The position numbers and the translations under genes were made by a program. The notes beneath the pieces were generated by a model. It was given only the letters and a program-made list of their open reading frames with translations, was not told the DNA's origin and did no database searches. A DNA stretch of 64,000 bases from Polyangia bacterium (GTDB lineage: Bacteria; Myxococcota_A; Polyangia; Nannocystales; Nannocystaceae), in contig JAUIFF010000003.1 of assembly GCA_030429545.1 (NCBI GenBank), forward strand, positions 62,001-126,000, given 5' to 3'. This document shows, piece after piece, positions 34,954-44,600 of this stretch; within the stretch, counting starts at the first letter, position 1, and each line of letters begins with the position of its first letter.

Positions 34954-35133
34954 GGCCGCACGGTAGCGAAATCGGCCGACCAGCAACTATCTGCACATGC
35001 AGACAAATTCGCAAAACCCCGGCTATCGCCACCCCAGGAGCGAAACGCTAGGCTCTTACCATACTTGCGGTTACACACGTCTTCGAGCGCCGTCAGGCGG
35101 CGTGCGTCAGATCGATGATGATACATCAATAGC

Positions 35134-35622
35134 CTATCGCAATAACGGCGCTGCGAAGCGGGTCAACAACCCGGCGATCGGCGGGAGAAATAGGCAGGTC
35201 ACAAACCGTACCGTTGCCAACTTACCGCCGACAAACCCGATCTCGAGGGGAAGCCGAATAACTGAGAGCAACGAAATCGAGGCGAGGTAGGTGACCAAGA
35301 CGGCTGCCCCCACGCCCGCGCGATGCAGCCCAGCGGCCAGCGGCAGACCAATGAGACTACCGCCTGGGGTCAATATCCCGGCCAGCCAGGCGATCCCAAT
35401 ACCGCGAAATCCCGAGGCATCGGACATCCACTTTTCGACCCACTCGCGCGAGAGCAACACCTCGGTGCAGCCCACAACCACCATTGCGATCAGCAACAGT
35501 GGCACAAAGTTCCCGGCCTGGGACCACGAAGCCTTGGCGGCCTCGGCCCATAGACCGCGGTGGATCACCATGGCCACCGCGATCGCCAATACGACCAACA
35601 TCATGATTAACGCGGACTTCAT
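35134..35622 (-). CDS. DUF318/YraQ-type permease-like membrane protein
   Basis: 162 residues with four to five membrane helices (MMLVVLAIAVAMVIHRGL, FVPLLLIAMVVVGCTEVLL, IAWLAGILTPGGSLIGLPL). The segment TPGGSLIGLPLAAGLHRAG recalls the conserved loop of the YraQ/DUF318 permeases, though it is only about half their length. Start ATG with GGGGAG upstream, overlapping the end of the preceding gene's transcript by design: only four bases separate the two genes. It is thus the last gene of a TetR / phosphotransferase-like / permease operon. Transported substrate unknown. Confidence 0.75.
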   Translation of the reverse strand: MKSALIMMLVVLAIAVAMVIHRGLWAEAAKASWSQAGNFVPLLLIAMVVVGCTEVLLSREWVEKWMSDASGFRGIGIAWLAGILTPGGSLIGLPLAAGLHRAGVGAAVLVTYLASISLLSVIRLPLEIGFVGGKLATVRFVTCLFLPPIAGLLTRFAAPLLR

Positions 35623-35626
35623 CGAA

Positions 35627-38332
35627 CTACTCCCCCTCGCCCCGCAAAATTGTGACCCACCCCTTCTCGCCATCCACGCGAATGTGGTCGCCGGTCTTGA
35701 TCCGCTGTAGCGCCTGTTCGACGCTGACAACCGCCGGAATTCCGTATTCGCGGGCGACAACCGAACCGTGGGTCATCATGCCACCAACTTGCATCACCAA
35801 ACCCGATGCATGCACAAATAAAGGAGTCCACCCGGGGTCCGTAAACGGCGCGACCAAGACCTCGCCGGCGTGCAGTACCTCGCGGGTCGGATCGGTGATG
35901 ACACGGGCAACCCCCTCGATAACCCCGGCCGACACGCCCTGCCCGGTCAGGACATTACTTGGGATGTCTTTTTCGACAGGCAGTGGGGGAATCTCGCCGT
36001 CGTTGGTGAGCACCGGCGGTGGCTGGCGCTCGGCATCTCGGGCCATTTGCTCCCGTCGTTGACGAACCAGGGTTTGCCAGTGTTCCGGTTGGTCACTCGC
36101 AAGGGCTTCTCGCAACTCGTCAAAGTCGAACAAAAACGCGTCGTCTGCCCGCTCAAACACCCCCTGGGCAACACCGCGCTCACCACACTCGAGCGCACAC
36201 ATTCGAACCGCGGTAAAAGCCCGAACCATCAAGAACTTGCCGTGCTCCCGCAGCCCAAGGTATTTGCGCATGCATTTAATAAGCCGGGACACGAGGCGGT
36301 GGCGAAGCCACCCAAACATGCCCCTGCGAGCCTCCTGCTCGATCAACTCGATCGCGGCGTGTGCCTGGGCTCGAGCCTCCTGCTCGCGGCGACGGTGCTG
36401 GCCCGGCTCGCCACCACGAAGCATCCCGACGATACTGGTCACGAGGCTCGACGGGTCCTCGGACCACCGGCGTACCGCGATATCGATTTCGCCGGGACAA
36501 CGGTGCCCGTAGCGGGCAATAAAGTGGTCCCATTGGTGTAAAAACGCGGCTGCGCTGGGGCGCGTGCGCAGCTGGTCAATCGCCTGATTAGGGGGATATT
36601 GCGCGAGCACGTCGGCGATTTCAGTCCCGCGGGCAAGGTCGGCGAGGTCACCCAATTCGAGGTCCATTTCGGTGGTGACGTTGCCCTCAAACCCACGGTT
36701 GAGCGCATCGACGGTACCCGGCGGCAGGCGTTTGCCAACGAGTCGTTCGAGGATTTTCCACGCCAGCATGCCCGCCACGACTACGGGAGGATGGGCCGCG
36801 AGCAGCTGTTGCTCAAACACCTCGGAGAGTTTGCTGATAAGCGCTTGCAGCCGCTCTACACCAGCTGCGTGAGAGTTGCGAGCACGCTCGACAGTGGTGG
36901 CCAGCGCCCGATCGAGCCGTTCAAACCGCCGGTCGGCGGCATCGAGATTGCGCCACCACAGGTTGAGTTGGGCGTGCCACAGGATCGGCAGAAAAAATAT
37001 TGCAAGTGCATATACTCGCGCCCGATCATGTGGACCCCGGTGAAACGCCGGGCGCGAGCACACCTCCTGCAACCGACCGGCGATGGTCTGGTCCATGTTG
37101 GTGAGGACCTTGGGTAGAAGTTTGGAGGTCGGAAACCGTGTGAGTGCCGGGGTCGCGTCGACAAACACCCGCCCGCCGATCGCATGAAAGATCGTGGAGT
37201 CCTCGGTAAGTCCCCCGCGCAGCGACGGCTTACCGACCGGGAGAATGCGGCGGATGAAGTGATGGGTCAGCGGAGGAAACGGCACCGTGTTGACCTGTAG
37301 GTGACCAAAGCTGACAAATACACGCAGGCGGTCACCGGCTCGGCGCCGCAGTTTTTCCGGCAGCGGGTACAGCGAGGTAATCGCTCGCGACTGCACCAAG
37401 TACAGCTTGCTGCCCTCAAAACACCACTCGAGATCCTGCGGGCAACCGTAGTGGGCTTCGACCTTGTCGATGAGTCGCACCAACTCGGTAAGCTGCGCGG
37501 GCGTGAGGGCTTCGCGTGCTCTATCGTGATCTGGCACATCTTCGGTCCTGGTACCCCCGCCTGGCACCGGCCGAATGGCGATTGCCTTGTCGCCGAGTGT
37601 GCGCGACAGGACCTCGCCCGACTGCCGGTCGACCCGGTAGTTGTCGGCGTTGACAAGCCCCGAGACCAGCGCCTCCCCGAGCCCGTAACTCGCATCAATT
37701 GCACATACACCCCGATGCTGGGTGACCGGATCGGCCGTAAACGCGATCCCCGAGATGTCTGCTGGAATCATCCGCTGGACGACAACCGAGAGCCGGGCTC
37801 CCTGTGAACCATAGCCCTGGCGTCGGCGATAGATCACCGCCCGGTCGGTGAACAACGAAGCAAAACAGGCGCGGACCTTGTTGCTGATCTCGTCGACCCC
37901 CACGACGTTGAGGTAGGTGTCCTGTTGTCCGGCAAACGACGCTCCGGGCAGGTCTTCGAGGGTTGCGCTGGAGCGCACGGCATAGGCCCCCGTCAGATCA
38001 GTTGCATGCACAAATTTCTTGATTGCGTTGCCTAGCTCCTCGGGCATGGCGGCTTCATGCATCGCCCGCCGCATTTCACCGGCATGTTCGGCTACCCCTG
38101 CGAGGTCATCGGGTGCGAGTTGGTCGAGCCTGGCCAGGCGTTCGCGGTAACCGGGCACCTCCTCGACAAACCGGCAAAAGGCCTCGGTCGTCAGGCAAAA
38201 GCCCGGAGGAACCGGCAAATCGAGTGCTAGCATTTCACCGAGGTTGGCCCCTTTGCCGCCCACAAGCGGCAGGTCGGACGCACCGACACGGGACAACTCG
38301 ATTGCCAGGGGTATGGATTGTTGTTGATACAT
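35627..38332 (-). CDS. rifampicin phosphotransferase-like / PEP-synthase-like enzyme
   Basis: 901 residues. Residues 1-~330 are a PPDK N-terminal ATP-grasp domain (LVGGKGANLGEML, YAVRSSATLEDLPGASFAG, QRMIPADISGIAFTADP, DLEWCFEGSKLYLVQSR). A ~450-residue helical region follows, and the phosphohistidine swivel domain is at the C-terminus (QVGGMMTHGSVVAREYGIP, His ~853). The order ATP-grasp / middle / His domain, with no PEP-binding barrel, is that of rifampicin phosphotransferase (Rph) rather than of PpsA, and the swivel motif is very close to Rph. It should transfer phosphate from ATP via His to a small molecule. Whether that is a rifamycin is untested. Second gene of the operon led by a TetR regulator. 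Confidence 0.82.
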   Translation of the reverse strand: MYQQQSIPLAIELSRVGASDLPLVGGKGANLGEMLALDLPVPPGFCLTTEAFCRFVEEVPGYRERLARLDQLAPDDLAGVAEHAGEMRRAMHEAAMPEELGNAIKKFVHATDLTGAYAVRSSATLEDLPGASFAGQQDTYLNVVGVDEISNKVRACFASLFTDRAVIYRRRQGYGSQGARLSVVVQRMIPADISGIAFTADPVTQHRGVCAIDASYGLGEALVSGLVNADNYRVDRQSGEVLSRTLGDKAIAIRPVPGGGTRTEDVPDHDRAREALTPAQLTELVRLIDKVEAHYGCPQDLEWCFEGSKLYLVQSRAITSLYPLPEKLRRRAGDRLRVFVSFGHLQVNTVPFPPLTHHFIRRILPVGKPSLRGGLTEDSTIFHAIGGRVFVDATPALTRFPTSKLLPKVLTNMDQTIAGRLQEVCSRPAFHRGPHDRARVYALAIFFLPILWHAQLNLWWRNLDAADRRFERLDRALATTVERARNSHAAGVERLQALISKLSEVFEQQLLAAHPPVVVAGMLAWKILERLVGKRLPPGTVDALNRGFEGNVTTEMDLELGDLADLARGTEIADVLAQYPPNQAIDQLRTRPSAAAFLHQWDHFIARYGHRCPGEIDIAVRRWSEDPSSLVTSIVGMLRGGEPGQHRRREQEARAQAHAAIELIEQEARRGMFGWLRHRLVSRLIKCMRKYLGLREHGKFLMVRAFTAVRMCALECGERGVAQGVFERADDAFLFDFDELREALASDQPEHWQTLVRQRREQMARDAERQPPPVLTNDGEIPPLPVEKDIPSNVLTGQGVSAGVIEGVARVITDPTREVLHAGEVLVAPFTDPGWTPLFVHASGLVMQVGGMMTHGSVVAREYGIPAVVSVEQALQRIKTGDHIRVDGEKGWVTILRGEGE

Positions 38333-38335
38333 GAA

Positions 38336-39124
38336 CTATGCTCCCGTTTTCATGCGACCAAAGAGGAATGTCTCCACCACGCGAGCGGCCCGGTCCCGCA
38401 CCGAAACTTGGGCTGGAGCATCTCCGTGGGCTTGTAGACGCTGGTCGAGGAGGGCACTCCCGGCGACGGCACCCATCAGATCGGCGGCGAGTAGATGCGG
38501 GGGCTCAGCCACCAAACAACCCGTGTTTGCGTGGTGCTCCATGAATGCCACCAACCGCACGTAGGTCCCCTTGTTGTCTCGCCGCAACATCTGCAACATG
38601 GCCGCGGCTTCGCCCTCGACAAACATCATTGCCCGCCACAGTCCAGGGTGGGCACAGGCCCAGGACAATGCGGTTTCGACAAACTCAGTCAGTACTTCTT
38701 GAAGTGGTTTGCCGTGCTGTTCGAGAATTCTGCCCGCGTCTTTTCGCGGCGACCGCTCGTCGATAAAATGTATAAGCAAATTTTCCCGGGTCTCGAACAT
38801 CCGATAGACAGTGACCGGTGAAACGCCGGCTCGTTTGGCGATCTGCTCGATACTCGTGTGTTGAAATCCGCGTTGGCAGATATCCTCAGCCGTGGCATCC
38901 ATGATGCGTTCGCGTGTCGATGCAAGTGCCCGTTTGCTGACGTCCCCTAGTTGCTCCAACACCCGCAGCAACTCGAGCTTTGACGGGCCCCGGCGGTAGA
39001 GGGTTGCCCGCGAAACCCCGAGCTCATCCGCGAGTTGTCCCATTGTGAAGTCGGGACCGTGACGCCGGACCAGCCGCTGGGCCGCAAGCACCACGATTTC
39101 ATCGATTTCACGCGACTGAGACAT
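38336..39124 (-). CDS. TetR-type regulator with two tandem HTH domains
   Basis: 262 residues. Two TetR_N-like segments are visible: residues ~5-60 (MGQLADELGVSRATLYRR) and ~68-122 (IEQIAKRAGVSPVTVYRMFE). The remaining ~140 residues are the helical ligand and dimerisation domain. Most TetR proteins have only one HTH. The ATG lies inside the palindrome ACATATGT, a likely autoregulatory site. Longer N-terminal extensions are rejected for lack of domain content. It is 3 bases from the phosphotransferase-like gene, which it probably represses together with the permease. Confidence 0.85.
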   Translation of the reverse strand: MSQSREIDEIVVLAAQRLVRRHGPDFTMGQLADELGVSRATLYRRGPSKLELLRVLEQLGDVSKRALASTRERIMDATAEDICQRGFQHTSIEQIAKRAGVSPVTVYRMFETRENLLIHFIDERSPRKDAGRILEQHGKPLQEVLTEFVETALSWACAHPGLWRAMMFVEGEAAAMLQMLRRDNKGTYVRLVAFMEHHANTGCLVAEPPHLLAADLMGAVAGSALLDQRLQAHGDAPAQVSVRDRAARVVETFLFGRMKTGA

Positions 39125-39148
39125 ATGTAATGATATTGTTGCATATGT
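39121..39148. promoter_or_regulatory. candidate operator of the tandem-HTH TetR regulator
   Basis: Two copies of CATATGT (ACATATGT and GCATATGT) start 20 bases apart, i.e. about two helical turns, in the AT-rich divergent region and over the regulator's start codon. The spacing suits a regulator with two HTH domains or two dimers. No experimental or comparative support is available here. Confidence 0.4.
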
Positions 39149-39261
39149 TTCAAATGATGCAAGAGAAGAATGTTTTGCGCACCTTGCACCAGTAACAATA
39201 TCGAACTTATGGAAAGATTTGCGCCGCGCTCTGGCGCTCATAAGCTGGTATCCTCGCCTCC

Positions 39262-41610
39262 ATGCCTGCACCACGCCCGCCCGGTTTTTGGCTTCTCGCC
39301 AGCTGTTTGTCGGCAAGCGTCGCGTTTACCGGATGCATCGAGTACGGGCACCCTTGCGCATCGGGGCAATGCCAAGTGAGTGCGAGTTCGGGCGATATCG
39401 TCCCTGAGACCGGCTCAACCGGAAACATGTCTGTTGGGACATCCATCGATCCAGACACCAGCGATTCCGACGACACCGACGACACGGGCGAAACCGCGGG
39501 CCCCCCCAATCCGCCGGCGTTTTGGCCAGGTGTCGACTGCCAGGATCCCGACGAGGAGCAGCTTGCAGCCGGTCAGCCAAAAATCTACTTCGATCTGCAG
39601 GCTGGCCGCACCGAGGGCTCGGACTTTTATCGCCTGCCGTTTCCCAACGACTTGCGAATCGTGGCCAACCGTATCGACCTCGAGGGATTCCCGTTGCCGC
39701 CACCAGAATATACGGGGGAGTTTGGCCCGCTGGTCGAGCGCTGGGTTGAGGCGGTTTCCCAAAACCGTGCATTTGCACTGAACGGCACCACCCTGTTTCG
39801 CGCCAGCCACCCGTTTGTGTTTGACCACGGCGCCAACATCTTGCCGCTGTACCTCGTCAACATCGACCCGGAGAGTCCAAACTATGGCAAACGCAAGCCG
39901 ACGATGTACCTCGGGCAAAGTGGTGCGACCAGTGTTGGCAACTACATCTGCTCCAACTGGATCGGCGTGCAGAGCCACGAGGGGTTCCCCCTCGAGCCTC
40001 AGACGCAGTACGCAGTACTGTTGACAGGCGCTATCAAACCCGCCGAGGGGGGCAAGTTTCAGCGCGACGCGGACCTCGAGCTTTTGCTGTCCGACACGCC
40101 TCCAAGCGATGCTTCAAAAAAATGGGCATGGGAGCGCTACGCCAACCTACGGGCATTTTACGCCTCGCCGCAAAACACCGGCGGCATCGATGTCTCGATA
40201 GCCGAAACCATCGGGGCGACGGTGTTCACCACCTCGGATGCGCCCAACATCATGCAACACGCGGTCGAGGCCTCGGTCATGGAGCCGAAGCATGTGTCGT
40301 TGTACGAGTGCGATGCCGAGGGTGACTCGCCGTGTTCGACGGCCCCTGGCCTGACCCCGGAAGAACGTGCGGCACGACGCTGTCCCGCTCCCAACCCGAA
40401 CGTCATCGAACTGCACGGGCGGGCCTCGTTTCAGCAGTTTCAAGAGGGCCTTCCCCCATTCGCCGAGTCGGGCGGCGCCCTCGTCTACGAGCATCAACTG
40501 CTCGAGCAACGCCGGGAGGATGTCTGCTACTCACTCACAATCCCGCGGGCGGTGACGATGCCCGAAGACGGTTGGCCGGTCGTCGTGTTTGCCCACGGCA
40601 CCGGCGGCTCGTTTCGCGACGGTGTCGCACTTGCGGAGTACGCCGCCGCCAGGGGTATGGCCGTTCTCTCGTTTGAAGGGCATCTACACGGAGAGCGTCG
40701 ACACGACGACGACGACGATGGCCTGGTGGCTGGCCGTTCCCTCGACGAGTTGGTGTTCAACCTGCGCAATCCCGATGCCGCGCGTGACAACCTGATCCAA
40801 GGGGCAGCTGACATCAAATCTGGGCTCGCCTACATCGACGTCCTCAACGCACCGCAAACCCTCAAGCCCCCCGGGCTCGATCTCAACCTCGACCCAGACA
40901 ACATCTTTTTGTTTGGTCACAGCCAGGGCGCCCAACAGGTCGCACTCGTCTTTGGCTATACAAATAGAACGCAGACAGCCGTGCTCAGCGGTGCCGGGGC
41001 CAATACTCCGCGGTCGTTGGTCGACAAGCAGATGCCCAAATACACGGTCCCGGGTGTCGAAGGAGAACTCGGCCCGGCCGAGCTTTTACACCTGGCGCTC
41101 ATGGTCCGTCCGGATCGCAAAATCACCTCGTTTCACCCGGTTGTGGCGATGCTCAATACCCACATCAACCGGTCTGACCCCGAGCTTTACGCCCACCATC
41201 TGGTCGACGACCCGTTTTACGAGCTGTCGTATGGCCCCAAAAACATCCTGCACTACATCGGCCACTTCGACCCGTACACGCCCCTGCGCACAGGCGGGGC
41301 CCTGGCCATGGCGATGGACCTGCGGATCGCCGATGCCACGTTATTTACACCTCCGTGCAGTCAATACACCGACAGGGCTGAGTGGACGCTGTGTAACAAC
41401 ACCGACTCGGGACTGCTCAAAACGATTGAGTTGCCAGTAAGTGGCAACATCCCCTGGCTCGGTCCGCCGCGGACGGCTGCCGCTGTCATGCTCGAAGCCT
41501 CAACTCCGGAGGGGGGCCACAGCGTGATCTACACGCAAAAAGAACTCAATCGCGTGTTCGACTTCTTCTACTCGGCACTCGATGGTCAAACCCCGGTGCT
41601 CAACGAGTAG
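39262..41610 (+). CDS. alpha/beta-hydrolase lipoprotein
   Basis: 782 residues. The signal peptide ends in lipobox AFTGC, and an acidic Asp/Thr/Ser linker follows (~45-80). The large exported part has an all-beta N-terminal region and an alpha/beta-hydrolase core: oxyanion HGTGGS, nucleophile elbow GHSQGA, and a later HFDPYTPL segment with a possible Asp/His pair. Similar large lipoprotein esterase-like proteins are common in Nannocystaceae. It is probably a surface lipase or esterase. Substrate unknown. It is divergent from the TetR operon. Confidence 0.82.
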   Translation: MPAPRPPGFWLLASCLSASVAFTGCIEYGHPCASGQCQVSASSGDIVPETGSTGNMSVGTSIDPDTSDSDDTDDTGETAGPPNPPAFWPGVDCQDPDEEQLAAGQPKIYFDLQAGRTEGSDFYRLPFPNDLRIVANRIDLEGFPLPPPEYTGEFGPLVERWVEAVSQNRAFALNGTTLFRASHPFVFDHGANILPLYLVNIDPESPNYGKRKPTMYLGQSGATSVGNYICSNWIGVQSHEGFPLEPQTQYAVLLTGAIKPAEGGKFQRDADLELLLSDTPPSDASKKWAWERYANLRAFYASPQNTGGIDVSIAETIGATVFTTSDAPNIMQHAVEASVMEPKHVSLYECDAEGDSPCSTAPGLTPEERAARRCPAPNPNVIELHGRASFQQFQEGLPPFAESGGALVYEHQLLEQRREDVCYSLTIPRAVTMPEDGWPVVVFAHGTGGSFRDGVALAEYAAARGMAVLSFEGHLHGERRHDDDDDGLVAGRSLDELVFNLRNPDAARDNLIQGAADIKSGLAYIDVLNAPQTLKPPGLDLNLDPDNIFLFGHSQGAQQVALVFGYTNRTQTAVLSGAGANTPRSLVDKQMPKYTVPGVEGELGPAELLHLALMVRPDRKITSFHPVVAMLNTHINRSDPELYAHHLVDDPFYELSYGPKNILHYIGHFDPYTPLRTGGALAMAMDLRIADATLFTPPCSQYTDRAEWTLCNNTDSGLLKTIELPVSGNIPWLGPPRTAAAVMLEASTPEGGHSVIYTQKELNRVFDFFYSALDGQTPVLNE

Positions 41611-41625
41611 CGGGATTAACTTGAT

Positions 41626-44600
41626 TTACTTGATTTCGACAACCTCGCCCGTGGACCGCCCGTAGACTTCGGGCATATACATGGCTGCAATCTGGGTTGG
41701 TGGCATCGCATAGCGCCCCGGCGTTGTCGCCCGTAGCGGTACGCTGTGGCGCAGCGTGCCCGACGGCAGATTATCTGCAAATACAAGTGCACGGTCGCGC
41801 CGTTGTTCCTCGTGCGAGACCCAATACCCCCGCGGGCCGCCGATTGCCGTGACCGCTTGGCCCTTGCCGAGGTTGCGATGCACGACCTCCAACCCCGCCG
41901 GGATCGGTGCATCGATGACGACATAGGGAACCCGTGTATCAGCATGGACCTCGAGGTCGAGCGCGACCAACTCGCCGGGTTTGAGTGCTCGCCCGCCGAG
42001 CGGTTGACCATCCTCTCCCCGCAGGGACCGCGCAACGCCCAACCCATGGGCTGCTGCTGGCAACTGGGTGGCAGCTGGGGCCCACTCGACACCCAACCGA
42101 TAGTACATCCGGCCCCGGCCAATTCGTTGTAGAATCATCGATATTGGCGATGCTGCGGGTGCTCCCCCATCCCCTGTTGTCTGGTTTCCCCGTGCATTGG
42201 CCAGCAGGTCAACCATCGCAACCTTTGTGGTCCCCTGCTCAAACGTCCGCCCGACAAAACTGTGGTCGAGCACCGGCTTACGACCCACCCACCCACGGGC
42301 AACGAAATCGGGTGTTTCGCGCTCATAGACCTTGGCATAGGCAGCCAGGGCAAGCACGGCGTAGGCGTTTTCCTGGGTGTTGCGCCAACGGCCACCCACA
42401 CGTCCACCAAGCAGGCCTCGGGCGAGCTTTTCGACCACCGGGTGGTCGGGCACGACCTCTAATAACCCGAGCAAAACGATCGCATCGCTGCGCGTTGACG
42501 AGTGAAACACCTCTTGCAAGTCGTAGGCTATCCGCTCGTTGACATGGGCGGTCCCGGGCTGCTCGGCAAGCTCGCCCAAAATTTCACTGGCCATCGCCAT
42601 CGCCCGCGGATCGTTGGGCCGCGCGTGGTGTAGCGCCATCCACACAAAGGCCCGGGCAAAAATTGGCATCGCGTTGCGGCGGCTATGGAGGCGCTCGAGG
42701 ACGGTTTCGACGTTTCGCCCAGCCCGTGCAAGTGTATATGCAGCGATCGCCTGGCGGACATAGCTGTAGAGCCGTTGGTGGGCCAGCTCGCCGTCGCTTT
42801 CGCGGCTGAGTTGGTGTTCGAGGTAGGTCAGTGCGCGGTCGATTGCGGCGGCCGGGACATTGTGACCACCATCGCGGGCGAGCAGCAACACCCAGGTCGC
42901 GTAGGCGGTTGCATAGGCATGGGGGCGGGTTCCCCCGGGCCAGTAGGCAAAGCCGCCACCATGTGTTTGCATACTCAATATTCTCTCGACCCCGGCGCGC
43001 ACAAACTCGTCGACATTGTCGATGCCGAGGGGATACCGCGCCGATAGGTCGGCCAACGCGACCAGCGGCAACAACCGGCTCGATGTTTGCTCGATACAGC
43101 CGTAGGGATAGTGCACGAGGTCCGCGACCGCATCCTGGAGCCCGGCCAAAAGCGACGAGCTGGTACTGAGGTCGAGCCCGCCGTGCTCGGGTAAGACATC
43201 GGCCGGCAAGGCCACCGGGATGGCAATTGGGCGATCGGCCGCGAGCGAGCCATAGGTCGCCACCCGCTCGGTGAGCGTTGCCTCCGGGGCGATCGGTACC
43301 GGCACTTGCACGCGGTCAGCATGGTTGGTCTTGCCGACGAAGCGCGCGTCAAACTCGACATAAGGTGTAGCTGCACGTAGTGCGTCGACCTCAAACGGAA
43401 TGCGCAACTGCTGCCCAGCTGCCACCGGGAGGGTGACCCGTTGTTGGCCTCGCAAACCGAGGGCAGCACGCGACGCGGCGACAGGCTTGGCCCGGTCGCC
43501 AGGCTTTGCCAACTCGCGCACCGAAACTGTCACCTCACCGGCATCAGAGGTGTTGTTTTGGACGATCGCCGCCAGCTGTGCCCGATCGTTTGGACGCAGG
43601 GTACGCGGCAGTGCCGGCCGCACCATCAACGGTGTCGACACCTGAATTCGGGCCTCCCCCACACCAAAACGCCCTGGGCTTTTGCCGTCGCTCAGGCGCG
43701 CTGAGGCAACCGCAAACACGCGGTAGGTCGTGAGGTTATCCGGGAGCTCAACCTTGGCCGTGGCCCGCCCCTTGCGAACCGCGACATCACCTAAAAACAA
43801 CGGTGTCGTCTCAAATTTTTGCCGAGCTGGTGGCGGGCCCCCACTGCCGCGTTTACCCCGGCCACCAAAACCGGCCCCACTGCCATAGCCAACCCCACTG
43901 CCAAACCCGCGGTTCCACAGCCAAGGATCGCCGTGGGGCGTAAACGAAGCAACGATATGGCGGTAATCATCGCCGGTGTAAACGCCTGAATCCTTTGCAG
44001 GTACAAACTCTTTGAGGATGTCGGGTACTTCGTAGTCGGTGAGTGACAGCACCGCCTCGTCGACTGCCCACAGGGCGAGACGCCCATCGATCGGTTGCTG
44101 ATTCGCGGCGCGAACGTCCACGGCGATATCCACTTTTTCCCGCGGGCGGGCCGTGGCGGCGGCTTCGACAGCCACGTTGAGCACCCGGTGATTGGTCCCC
44201 TGGGAGACCCATTGTTGGCGCGCACGCACGAGCTTGGGCCAACCGGCATCGCGTCCCAACGCGACCGTGGCATTGAGGGCGACACCGGGCGACCACGAGT
44301 CGTCGCTGGTCAACGAAACTTCGGCTCGGTGATCTTGCAGGACAAACGGAAAGCTATCTCGCACGCCGGCACGTGAGGCGACAAGCACACCCGCGGCGTC
44401 CTCCCACGGGCCACGCACGGTCACGGTGACCTGCTCACCCGGGCGCACAACCGTGCGGCTCGCCTCGATCTCGAGGGTTTTTGGCGGTGCCTGGCGAGCG
44501 ACGGTTTTGCTGGTGCGGCTACGCCAAACATGCACGTCGGCCTCGGTCCGTGCCAACTGTCCCGCGAACGTCCCCTCGGCCACGATCTTGTACTCGCCGG

